Source: Alnus glutinosa
Lineage: Eukaryota > Streptophyta > Magnoliopsida > Fagales > Betulaceae
Length of the DNA: 64,000 nt
NCBI RefSeq assembly: GCF_958979055.1
Contig: NC_084891.1
Location: forward strand, 23,314,001-23,378,000
Direction of reading: 5' to 3'
Shown: positions 35,187 through 46,380 of the stretch, in pieces
Layout: every line of letters starts with the position of its first letter
How positions within the stretch are numbered: the stretch's first letter is position 1
Translations under genes and position numbers: made by a program
Notes under the pieces: generated by a model
The model's database searches: none
The model's input: the letters and a program-made list of their open reading frames with translations, nothing else
Told to the model about the DNA's origin: nothing

Positions 35187-35339
35187 TGACAGAAACAGCC
35201 TTCAGATTCCAAAAACAAATAAATTAATAAAAAGCGGAGGAGGGACAGCTGTGAGAAAGAGGAAGGGTAGGAATAGAGGAGGAGAAATACTACACGATAC
35301 TTTCTTCTGTCCCTCTTCCGTCTTTTCGTCGGGATAATG

Positions 35340-36497
35340 TTTTCATCTATATTCGATTATAAATTTATTCTTTTAAAATGCACGTGCCTGAGGTGCCTCT
35401 GGTATGAATGTTTAATAGAGTAAGTGATTCTCAAGTATTAAAAATATATTTGATAATTATATGTATTTGAAATGCGTGTCAATTTAAAATATTGAATTTG
35501 ATTTGTTCAAAAAATAAATATTGAATTTGGAAAAAAAAAATTCAACCAATTTAACGAGAAAAAAAAATAGTCTTATTTAATAACGGTTGTAATTGATATT
35601 GAAATTGAATCATTTTTTTTTTTTTTTTGTATAGATATATTGAAATTGAATCATCTATTTTGAGGAAAGGATTTCTTTTCTTTTCTTTTTTTAAAAAAAG
35701 AGTGAGAATGGACAACACATCTAACATATGGAAATTGGAACCTATACACCATGTCAACCTTGGCCACGTCATTCATTTGGGTGTCTAGGTAATTACTTGC
35801 TTGTGAGAGCCCAAGAAGAAGAAGAGGCGAAAATTTTTTGAGGTTCATTTTTTTTTCTTTTTCTTTTTATTATTATTATTATTTTTATTTTTCGATATTA
35901 CTTCAATAACTCTTTCAGTGGCCCTTGCTTATTTGCTTACTATTTATTTGTATTTTTTATATGTAATTTTCGTTTTAAATTTGCCGTTGAGAAGTCTCCT
36001 TTTTGGGTCTTCTAATTCTTTATTCTTGTATCCATTCATAATTTGCTTAGAAAAAAAGAAAGAGTTTGGCCCACGGTAATTGCCCCGAAGTTTGCTACTG
36101 GAATTCCCTTACGTGAAATTACGATTGCTGGAGCCCACAGCATCGGTAACGCCTCTCTTATCAAACAGCCGTCAGCGCTCGTTCCAGTCAACATTACCCC
36201 CCATGCCCCATGTGACCCTCGCTCACGCCTAATTCTCATCCAACGGCCATTTCCTCTCAAATCCCAGCACCAACGGCTGAGATCTCACCTCCCGAGGATC
36301 CAAAGGGTTCGCAAAATCCAAGCCCCATTTCCCACCGTTGATCATACCCCCACCCTTCCAAAAATCACATCCAACGGCCCGATCGCCTAGTACCGCATAT
36401 CAGAAAGCGGTTGGCAAAATCAAAGGCTTGCGAGAGAGAGAGAGAGAAGACTGAATAGAGAGTTGCGCAGAGAGAGAGAGAGAGAGAGAGAGAGGCG
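35340..36497 (+). promoter_or_regulatory. 14-3-3 upstream region and 5' UTR
   Basis: AT-rich to about 36060, then a GC-richer proximal region. Motifs fitting the M-phase-specific activator (YCYAACGGYY) occur at 36239-36248 and 36370-36379 (TCCAACGGCC), with a near match at 36269-36278 and an inverted CCGTTG near 36338. GA microsatellites at 36434-36448 and 36470-36494 make up the end of the leader just before the ATG. The transcription start is not resolved. Confidence 0.45.
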
Positions 36498-39400
36498 ATG
36501 GAGAAGGAGAGAGAGCAACAGGTTTACTTGGCGAGACTTGCAGAGCAAGCCGAGAGATACGATGGTATGATATCTGTGGATCTCTGTCGGTTTTCTTTTT
36601 GTTCTTGATGAGGAGTTTTGGTAATTATTTATTCATTTCGATTATTATTTGTCCGATCGGTGTTGTTTAATCATGTAAATAGTTCTGATGTGTTTTACGA
36701 AGTGTTTCCCTAATGGATTTTTTACTACCGAATCCAACATAAACTAAAATTTAAAAACTAAGATATTTGGTGAAATCTGATTAAATCCTTAAGCAAAAAT
36801 CTCTGAGAAGACGACTTGTAGCTTAGTTCATCGTAGCTCATTTTTCGAGATAGCAGATGAGAAACAACTCTTCGGTAAAGTGAGCATTATGGTTTCATTT
36901 CCGTTTGGAATTTGAGCAATAATAGGTTAGGAGAATACTACTACTATAAATGTTTGAAGACAGCTGAAGAAAAGGAAGGTATCGTCTATGAGTGTTTTTC
37001 CTCTCCCTTGTCTTTTTCCAGAACAAAAAGAAGCGTTGGTTATGATTTGTGATTTACTTAGCATTTGACATGAGTTGATGTAGATGTTGGCGAGTCGCAC
37101 CCAGTGAAATGAGTCTGTTCATCATACTTCACCTCCTTAGAGAATTGTTTTGAGTATGGTTTTGTGAAATCTTTCCTTTTCGTATTTTGGCGCGGTGTTG
37201 TTTGTGGCACAAATATAGCTATTGTTTGTGTTGATAGTTTTTATCTTTTTCTCAGTGATTACATCTATGAAAAACGAAGTTGGGTCTTCCAATATACTTA
37301 TCAAAAAAAACGAAGTTGGGTCTTTATGTTATTTGGGGCAATAGCGGGCGTTGCCTAATTCTCTGACTGTTGATTTTATTGTATGTTAGATGTGATGGTC
37401 TATTTGTTTGTATTTTATTGTTGCAGAGATGGTTGAAGCGATGAAAACAGTTGCTAAATTGGACGTGGAGTTGACAGTGGAGGAGAGGAACCTGGTGTCT
37501 GTTGGGTATAAGAATGTTATTGGGGCAAGAAGGGCATCATGGCGGATATTGTCTTCCATTGAACAGAAGGAGGAGGCCAGAGGGAACGAACTGAATGCGA
37601 AGAGGATAAAGGAGTACAGGCAGAGGGTTGAAGATGAGCTTGCAAAGATCTGCAATGACATATTATCAGTCATTGATAAGCACCTCCTTCCATCTTCCTC
37701 AACAGGGGAATCAACTGTTTTTTACTATAAGATGTGAGAATTCTTTTACTGTTCTTCTACTTATTTTAGGTGGCAGAGGTACTTTGAAATAATGACCTAT
37801 TGATTATCAAAATAATAGCATTTTTGAGTGGAGATTAATGGTTTCAAACCATTGAACACTAATTCATGCAGCACTTAATACAGTTTGATTCTTGGGCAAT
37901 GATGAGGATGAAGAATTTACTTGCCTTTTTGTGTATACATTTTCCATATTGAAGGGGATATTGGTTTTGGAAGTGCTTTATCTTGATATTCTATATTTCT
38001 TTCTTCCACATATTCTGTGATTTATGCAGTTTTGGTTTGTATATGAAACATGTGTATTTGTTCGTGTCTGAAAAATACATCTGCACTGTGATCCTTATAT
38101 TTCCCTGTCACAGGAAAGGAGATTACTATCGATATTTAGCTGAGTTTAAAGGGACTGATGATCGTAAGGAAGCTGCAGATCAGTCACTGAAGGCCTATGA
38201 GGTGTGTTTAGTTTGCTTCTCTTGCTGAAGCTCCTTTGATCTCCCAGTATTTCACTTTTTTCCCCCTTTTATGTTTCCATTATAGTTATACATTGCTATC
38301 TGGGTTTCCTCTTATGCTGCAGGCTGCTACAAGTACTGCTTCTTCTGATTTGCCTCCAACTCATCCCATCAGACTTGGCTTGGCTCTGAACTTTTCTGTT
38401 TTTTACTACGAGATTTTGAACTCCCCTGAGAGGTTGACATGCATCTCTCTCGATTTCTCGTCTTTTACTAAAAGTAGTAGTGCCACTTCTGAGTTTGTTT
38501 AACTGTGTCTGGATTGCGCAGGGCCTGCCACCTGGCTAAGCAAGCTTTTGATGAGGCTATTGCTGAACTTGACAGTCTCAATGAAGAATCCTACAAGGAT
38601 AGTACCCTTATTATGCAGCTACTTAGGGATAATCTCACGTTGTGGACTTCAGATCTGCCAGATGAGGGAGGTAATTGTCTCTAATCTCTCTCTCCCTCTC
38701 TCTCTCTCTCTCTATCTTTATCTCTGTGTGTGTTTGGGTGGGGCGGATTTTGAGCCTTGTCTTAACTTAAGCATATTTTCAAATTTGTTGATTCTTTTTT
38801 GTCATAGTTTCTGTTATTGATAATTTTAAGGTTTGATGGAAGGAAACTTTACCAGCATTCAGCCGAATATGGGTTCTAGCATTACTTATGTTTGTTGTAC
38901 TCCAATTCACCTAAATATGATGCTAAAATCCTTGTTGGCTTTTGGCTGGCATTCTGACAACCTTTGGTTTAAAGTGAAGGGAATCTGGGAGAAAATTAGT
39001 CTGGGTGCAAAAGAAGGAAAAAGATAAAGAGCCATCTTGTAGTTGTATGGTTCAGACTTCTTATGGGGTTTCAATTTTTTTGAGCAAGGTCTCATGTAAG
39101 AAGTAGGCTATAAAGATTGGATGAGGGTCATATTGGAATCCCTCTTCTGCTTGGTTGAGCTATCAGACTATAGAATGATTTGGATTTACTTGGTATTTCA
39201 CAATTCATCTTTCTCAGTGTTTTTACGATGAAGTATACACAAAATGGGATCCGAAAGTATTTTGTTGTGGTTAATCTTTGCAGTGGACACGCTCATAATT
39301 CAAATTTTGATTTTCAATATGATAATTCATATAGAACCTTTTAGGATTGTTTTTGTCATAGTTATGTGGCGGCATGTGAGGCATTTGTTTCAAGATTAGC

Positions 39401-40026
39401 CTTGAAACTATTTCCAGGCCTGGTGCCTTGGTATGCAATTCATAGGATTGGATTTCATGTGCCTAATGGAGTGTTATCTTTAGTCGTGTTGGGCTGTCTT
39501 GAGTTATGCCTAGATGAATAGTAGACTTGTTTGCTTGTTGGAGGGGGTTATTTGGTAGCCATCAGAGTGCAACTGTATGGAAGATGGTGTCTTCATGCCT
39601 TTTGTGGTGTCTTTGGAGGGAAATAAATATTAAAAGTCTTGAGAACTGCAAGAAGACGGTGATGAAGCTTAAGTCTCTCTACTTCATTACTCTTTACCTT
39701 TGACAGTTGTGTTTGTCTTTCCTAATTTGCTTAGTTTTCATGACTTTGTTGTTTTTTTTCTTTCTAGCTAAGTGTTGCTCTTGTATACTTTCTGTGTATC
39801 TGAAATGTGCTTTTTACTTTTTAATGATATTTCAATTACTTACAAAAATAAAATAAAAAAGATTGGATTTCATTAGGTTTTTGCTTTTGTAGAGATAAAC
39901 TTGAGGGGCATGCACTTTACGGCCTAATGTTCATTCCAAAAGAAGGGACTACCATCAAATAATTGAATAAATTTATTTTGTTTGAATTGTCCAAAATGTC
40001 AACTTAGTTTCATTATTATTATTATT

Positions 40027-40068
<42 letters not shown>

Positions 40069-42179
40069 AAATTTGATTGTATTATCTATTATCTCTCATT
40101 TTGTAACAACTTAGAGAAAGCACTAACCTCATCGGCACTTTCACTCCAAAATGATTAATCACAATTGAAGTTGTCTAGAATCACTTATAAAACCTAGTCT
40201 CACCTAGTAATGAAGAAATGTAGGACTTAGCACCCATGAGTGCCTTTATAATTCACACACTCTGTGTGGCTTATTCATCTTCTCAATGTGAGACTGCGAT
40301 GTTACAATCTCCATCCTTAAATCCCTAATGTTCTCGTCAATGCCACATAGCGTTACTAGGTTGCTCTGATATCATTTGTAACGATCCAAGGATAGCGTTA
40401 GCTACATTTGTGTTATCACTCAAAAAAGACTAGTCAAATTGCAATTGGAACTCCCTAAAATCACTTATAAAGCTCAGCCTTACACATTAAGAAACTAATG
40501 TAACACCTATGAGCTTTTTAATAATTCACTCTATATGGGCTATTTATTTTTCCAATGTGGGACTAGAGTGTTGCATTCTCTCCTCCCCTCCCCCCCCTTA
40601 AATCCTTGATGTTCTCGTCAAGGCTATGTCATGCAGTGTTCCAGTACCATATGGCGCGACTAGGTTGCTCTGATACTATTTGTAACAACTTAGGGAAAAA
40701 TTGGTTGCTTTGATAACATTTGGAACGACTAGGAAAAGCTCTGACCACATCTGCACTATCAATACAAAAGGGCTAGTCAAGCTACAATTGGAGCTCCCTA
40801 GAATCATTTATAAAGTCCAATCTTACCCAATTAGAAACCAATGTTAGACTTAGCACCCATGAGCTCTTTAATAATCCGCACATTCTATGTGAGACTAGAG
40901 CGTTCCAATCCCCCCCCCCCCCCCCCCCCCCCTCTCCCTCTCTAAATCCTTGATGTTCTCGCCAGGGCCATGTCGTGCAGTGTTTCAGTACCACATAACG
41001 TTATTAGATTGCTTTGATACTATTTGTAACGACGTCAAGAAAGAACTAACTACATATGCACTATCATTCAAAAAGACTAGTCACAATTGGAGCTCCCTAC
41101 TTCCTAGAATCGCTTATAAAGCTGTCTCATATAGTAATGAACTATTGTGAGACTTAGCACCCATGAATACTTTCATAATCCATACACTATGTAGGCTATT
41201 CATCTTCTCAATGTGAGACGGAATTGTTACAAATGTATTAGTTCCACACATATCTATGCCAATGCTTTGATACTATTTGTGATGGTTGAACTACCCCGTA
41301 TACAGCATTTGATATAGGTTTCCGGATATGGAAATCAATCATTTTGCTAGTTGTTTTCTTTGAAAAATGGAGTGATGCCTAAGTTATGCACCTAGAAGTT
41401 TTAATACTTGTCTAGTTTTGCTTTCAAGCTATCAGTCTTTGTTTTTTATCACTTACCTAAGAAAAATGTCAGTAGGCATCTATTGTTGTTGTGGAATATA
41501 AAAATGCCACTAAAAGAGGGAGAGGGGAAAAATCATTCTAAAGATCTTCAATTTTTTATTAAAAGAATTTAAGAAGTTAGAACAGGATATTTTATTGACT
41601 TTCTTTACTACACCTTGACTGTGGCAAACCTAGTCATCAATCAGCAGAAGTATTTTCTCAGAAAAGGGACAGACAATTCATTCTTCAGAAAGTTTTAAAT
41701 GTATAAATGTTTTTCTCCTAAGCATGCTCTACCCAGATTGATTCTTGAGATTATCGGGCCTGCACGGACTCAGCTTTCTGCAATATGCAATCTAGTCCCG
41801 TTATAAAACAATGATAGCTTTGGAAAACTTAAGTCTTTTCGAACCTTCAGCAACTTGAATTTGTGCTTTTCTTGATATGTTAGGTTATTCATAGGCATCT
41901 TCATCTTCCATAATTGCATTGTGTCCATCAAGTGTTACGAAGCTTATGCTAGGAAACTGATGACAAACATGTTTAATATTGTGTTGCCTGTTTATTTGAA
42001 GAAGCTTATTCCCTTTTGATTATGTTCTTGTAATATTGTGTTGCCACTTGGTAATATAATTTCCTGGAGTTTTTGGTTCTATGAATTTTACATTCTGAAT
42101 CCTTTTATTTTGATTTGCTAAACTTGCAGGTGAGCAATCGAAAACTGATGAAACTCAAGCGGAGGTGAGATATATTTGA
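36498..42179 (+). CDS. GRF11: 14-3-3 protein, epsilon group (GRF11-like)
   Basis: Dimeric adaptor that binds phosphoserine/threonine motifs in client proteins. Exons 36498-36564, 37427-37733, 38114-38201, 38323-38432, 38522-38670 and 42130 onward are in phase. The start [20 protein letters not shown] and family signatures [20 protein letters not shown] (helix 3, with Lys/Arg of the phosphopeptide pocket), [31 protein letters not shown] and [20 protein letters not shown] are all intact. The N-terminus and ending place it in the plant epsilon group. The acidic tail reads [15 protein letters not shown]; then either the exon runs on to VRYI and a stop at 42177-42179, or a donor at 42165 leads to a short last exon I could not fix. 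Intron 5 (3.4 kb) hosts a TRIM array. The GRF11 name rests mainly on gene order. Confidence 0.93.
40008..40068 (+). repeat. Compound ATT/GTT microsatellite
   Basis: About five ATT units followed by about fourteen GTT units in 14-3-3 intron 5, directly upstream of the TRIM array. Confidence 0.85.
40102..41285 (-). mobile_element. Tandem multimeric TRIM array (four LTRs) in 14-3-3 intron 5
   Basis: Four related direct repeats of about 200-227 bp begin TGTAAC and end GTTACA or similar: about 40102-40306, 40377-40575, 40681-40907 and 41025-41231. They are separated by internal stretches of about 70-120 bp. Each internal stretch ends with GGTTGCTCTGATAC-like sequence two to three bases before the next TGTAAC. 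On the minus strand this is a primer binding site for initiator Met-tRNA next to the LTR, so these are minus-oriented TRIM LTRs rather than a plain satellite. The alternation LTR-internal-LTR-internal suggests growth by unequal recombination. No coding capacity. Divergence between repeats suggests an old array. Confidence 0.7.
40910..40932 (+). repeat. Poly(C) tract of 23 bases
   Basis: An uninterrupted C-run just past the end of the third TRIM repeat, in a place where the sister unit also has a C-rich stretch (about 40583-40600). It appears to be an expanded polypurine tract (G-run on the element's own strand). Confidence 0.85.
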
Positions 42180-42692
42180 TTTCTATGCAACTTGAGAAAG
42201 AAAAGGCAATTGTTTTTAGTTGACAAAAGAAAATAACCTTCGTGAGGCATAAAATAGTGTACTCTTTTTATTTGCGTAAATCATTTTTCGCTGCTCTTAC
42301 ACACTCTCGGGCAAACAATTGTGAGACGGCCCCTTATGGGATCTACTTGCCCAAGCAAGTCTCAGGTTTTCCGAACACCTGTTTGGGCAAGTGGGCCCCA
42401 CGATGTGCTTTTTCCTATGCAATTTTTGTTACGGGAAAGGTGGTTATGATTTTTTTATTTAGGCATTCTAAGAACTTATATGGCACAACATGAATCTGCA
42501 TCGTAAATCACAAGCACTTGATACTAAGTACACAATGTGGAAATCTATAAAGTTTTTGTTAAATAACTAGAAAACTAGTTCCAGCACTACTTATTGCATT
42601 TGTATTATTTTAATGTTGATTGATGATTGTGGTACCATATTTGAGATGATTTGTCACATTTGCATGGACGATGACGATTTGTTTGGAGTTTG

Positions 42693-42744
<52 letters not shown>

Positions 42745-43895
42745 TTATTGTTAGTCAATATGTGTATATTTTAATTAAACATAATTTTTAGGTTGATTTT
42801 TCTAGTTGTTTTATATTAATATTTTTATGTTGTGAATAAAAGTTGAAATTTATAGGTTATATGTGATTGAATGAAAATTTAAAAAATATTTGTTGATTTT
42901 CCGTACAAGCCAAATGCCGGAGAATGTTTTCAACTGAAAGCATTTTATTGAAAAACAATTTTAGTTGGGGGCCTTAGTTTCTTTTTCAAATTGATTTTGT
43001 TTTCATTTTTGTCCCTTGGATTTTGTTGTTTTCTTTTTGGATCAAAATTACTCACAAGCATTAACTTTGCAGAGTTAGTTGGGAAAGATTAATTCTTTGA
43101 ACCTGGGTTCGACGAGGGAGGAATGATAGGGTGTCTGCCGGACTCATCTCCTCACTAGTAGGACAGAATTGTGACTATTGGCTTGTATTATTATCTGGTA
43201 TTCTAAATATTACCATATCTGCTACATTTGTGATTGTGATGGATATTTCTATTGGCATGATTTACCTTGTTAAAGTTGCCCATTATGAACTTGAGCTGCA
43301 CGATGTTAGGCTGCCTCTTACCTTTTCCGCTTATCTGTTGCAACTGATTGCTTCCCCTTGTTAATTGGATGCTTGGTACATGGACCTGAATGGTGTTATT
43401 TTTGTTCTTTGAAGTAGCCAACTTGGTTTCTGTTCAACATCCAAACACATAAATCTGATATTTTTTAATTTAATTTGCCATTTTACAAGAGAACATTGAT
43501 TACTAATAAGCAGCTGATTCTAATTGTAGGATCTCTCTGCAACTGATCTTGATTGTAGGAAATTAAAATTGCCTCTTAAGGTTTTTTAGGTCATCTACGG
43601 TGAATATAGTTGATCTGGACTGATGGTAGCCAAGTATGCAAGTGCTCCCAGGTGGAAGCATACGACATTATATTTATGGGAAACTAGATAATTTATTAAT
43701 TTCTGATATTAATGTTGCTGAAAATGAGGTATCCAATAGGACCAATGCCTGTGCTTAGTGCGTCACAAAGTTATTTCCGGGAAAATAAGAGCAAAAATAC
43801 ATGACTGTAAGTGAAAAATTACACGTCAAGCCCTCGGACATAGAATGAACTCCCAAAGGTTAATAACATATCTTTGTTTATGCTCCCTTGTATGT
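42180..43895. other. 14-3-3 3' region and convergent intergenic DNA
   Basis: Contains a hairpin at 42328-42402, a 48-base AT microsatellite at 42694-42742, and possibly the last exon or 3' UTR of the 14-3-3 gene. An acceptor-like TTGTAG before 43530 could join in frame but gives an unconvincing tail. Otherwise AT-rich, with no other gene seen. The hydrolase gene ends at 43896 on the other strand, so the two genes converge. Confidence 0.4.
42694..42742. repeat. AT dinucleotide microsatellite
   Basis: About 24 uninterrupted AT units downstream of the 14-3-3 coding region, likely to be polymorphic in length. Confidence 0.9.
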
Positions 43896-45570
43896 TTAAG
43901 TCAGTTGGGGCTTTGATGCTTTGGGGGCGGGGTTAATGGAGGCTGCTGCCGCCGGTAAATCTACCAGAAAGGATGTCAAGTGCTTGCAGAAATCCTTGGG
44001 TTTCTCGACATTAAAGGCGTGTCCTGCATTCTTGATGACTACCAGGTGAGCATTATCCCCCAAGTGCCTGCATTTCGGTAATACCCGGTTCAGGAAAAAA
44101 ATAGAGTACCTAAAGTTCATACAGTCGATCAATCAAGCTTCGAAATCAAAATTAGGGGTCAAACTTAGGGTGGACCTTTTTAATCTGTAAGCCAGTTCCA
44201 ATGGGAATACTTGATCATGCTCTCCCCATATTATCAACGTGGGCTGCGTGAAGTGAAAGAAAAATTATCAGCCAATAGACCTTTGTGGGAGAATAAGAAG
44301 AAAACAGAGAGAAAAAAATGTCGAACCTGCGGAATTTTGTGAAGGTCTGAAAGTTTTCGATCTTTTGGAATAGCTCGGATCAAGTCTCTCTTCTCCTCTA
44401 CATAGTCCGTGCACATTGCCTGCCCATATCATTATATAGCACTGAGAGCAACTCCATGCGAAACTTTGCTCAAACTCAATGCGAAACTTGGCCACGCCAT
44501 GACCCCAAACGTTCAACTATTTTCTAGACTTAACAAATCCCTCGTCAAAGGATCGGTTTGAATTTACTGTTTTAAAACGTGTAATTTATAAAAATAACAG
44601 TTTAATTTTTATCTAAAATCGCATTTTCATTTTTCACTGGCAAAAAATCAAACAACCCAACTTTAATAATACCCACGTGTCACCAAGTTAGCGTTAGAGT
44701 TAGAATAGAATACAAGTTTCTAGATGTGTCATGTGAGTGCGATTCCAAGTTTTTCATGCTGACTTGGTGAAATGTGATTGGTCCAAAAAGATGCAACCAA
44801 CGTGCGATTCCAAGTTTTTAATGCTGACTTGGTGAAATGTGATTGGACCAAAAAGATGCAACGTTTTCCACGCACAAGTTTCGGAGGGTCAGATTCAATC
44901 AAAGATCAAAATAGAAGATAAGAATTAGAAGATGGCTTACGTCAATGAAATCGGCGAGCAAGCAAGAGGGCAGCAATCCCACTGGAGGAGGCCTGAAAAA
45001 CGTGTAGCCAGTCAACTCCCTAAGCTTTTCGGGGGTCTGCGGCACCAAAATCTTGGCCGCCTCCTCCAAGTTGGAGACCTTAAAAACTCCTCCCCTCAGG
45101 TCCTTCTCCTCCATGCACACCCCGGCGCAGCATATAACCACTTTCTCCACCATCTCCTTATACTGCCACGCTATGCTGTACCCGACGAACCCGCCGTAGC
45201 TGAGGCCCACTAGGCTCAGCCTCCGCACCGAGTGGGCCTCCATGACCCGCATCACGCACTGGGCTTGGAACGACTCGGTTCGTTCCGGCCGAGTCGTGAC
45301 CGAGTCCCCGAAGAAGACGAGGTCGGGGACGTAGACGTTGAAGAAGGGGATGACGTGGCGGAGGACATCGACCCACTGCCATAATGCGTTGGCTCCGAGG
45401 CCGTGGATGAGGAGAAGGTTGGGCTTGCTCTCTCTGCGGGCCTTGGGGACCCAGCAGTGCATGACGGTGCCGTCTTTGAGGTCCGTCACGGTGGATTGGA
45501 GTCCCCATTTCGTGAAAGCGGATCGATGGCACCAGTTCTTATACTCCGTGAAGCTGAAACACTTGGTCAT
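43896..45570 (-). CDS. Alpha/beta-fold hydrolase
   Basis: Probable serine hydrolase or esterase of the plant alpha/beta-hydrolase superfamily; substrate unknown. Minus-strand exons 45570-44941, 44419-44327, 44243-44176 and 44067-43896 are in phase and give 320 aa. Visible features: oxyanion-hole HGLG at residues 56-59, nucleophile elbow GLSYGG with Ser124, acid Asp251 in WGEHDQVFPLE, and His280 in NAGHAFNVEKP, so the catalytic triad is complete. No convincing signal peptide, so probably cytosolic. It resembles the plant hydrolases often annotated as epoxide hydrolase-like or monoglyceride lipase-like, but nothing fixes the chemistry. Exon 1 is strikingly GC-rich compared with its surroundings. 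It lies between 14-3-3 and NSE3, where Arabidopsis, as I recall, has no such gene. Intron 1 holds a 65-bp tandem duplication. Confidence 0.93.
44737..44862. repeat. 65-bp tandem duplication in hydrolase intron 1
   Basis: Two nearly identical copies (about 44737-44801 and 44802-44862) share GTGCGATTCCAAGTTTTT, GCTGACTTGGTGAAATGTGA and AAAAGATGCAAC. Only a few differences separate them, so the duplication is recent. Confidence 0.85.
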
Positions 45571-46380
45571 TTGGAAACTATTTGTGTAGTAGAAACTAGA
45601 AACGCGTGCACAGATAGATAGGACAAGAGGGTGATCGGGATTTGCTCATTTTTTTTCTTGTGGTGTCCAATCACTGATGCGATGGACTTTTGTTTTACTC
45701 TTTCTGTGTGAAAAAGAAAGAAGAGGGTTGAAGATAAGAATTGAGGCGGATCTGGGTTTTGGGTCCAGGGATCGAGCTGAATTTTGCGCGTGGTGGGGGG
45801 AGTAAAGGATCAAAGCCAGGTTTGGTACGAAATTGATAGAAGAAGAGTAGTGTAGTCAGTAGAGTATGGCAGGAACAATAAATTAGGTGAAGTAAATAAG
45901 CCTAGCTACTCCAATGGAGGCCGAATTCTGATGGTCCGTGCTTTTTTTATTATTAATATTTAATATAATGATAAACTCGGAAGTTTTTCTTTTCTTTTCT
46001 TTTTTTTTTCAAAGGCAAGCTTTGTCACATCACGTGTTCTATTGTTTATCATTGAACGTGGGCTCGTGGTTCAATACAAGGACGGGGTTACTTACGAATT
46101 GTCAGTCTGAGTTTTTAATTAACTCAGACTGCTAAAATCCAATATAGATATAAAACCGAGGCTGTGCTGGGAAACTTTAACGTGTTATTCATGTGATGTG
46201 ACAAAAAAGCTTGGACTTTTATCACAACTCAAGGCAAATCAACCATTTTTATGCTTGGCTCAATGGCTTTGGTGTTTTCGAAAAATTATAAATATTTTTT
46301 ATATTCTCATTTAATTATATTAGTAGGATTGTAAATATAAATGCGGAAGGAATTATTATTAATATTACATAATATAGTTA
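45571..46380 (-). promoter_or_regulatory. Hydrolase 5' region
   Basis: Upstream (minus strand) of the hydrolase start. The first 300 bases probably include the leader. No clear TATA box can be singled out, and no other gene is seen. Confidence 0.35.

Noticed and set aside
36043-36390. 115-residue frame upstream of the 14-3-3 gene
   Set aside because: Lies in the GC-rich proximal promoter with CAACGG motifs; no family resemblance.
40102-41285. Possible CRISPR-like or satellite array
   Set aside because: Repeats of 200 bp with LTR-like ends and primer sites in a plant intron fit TRIM elements; spacers are themselves related.
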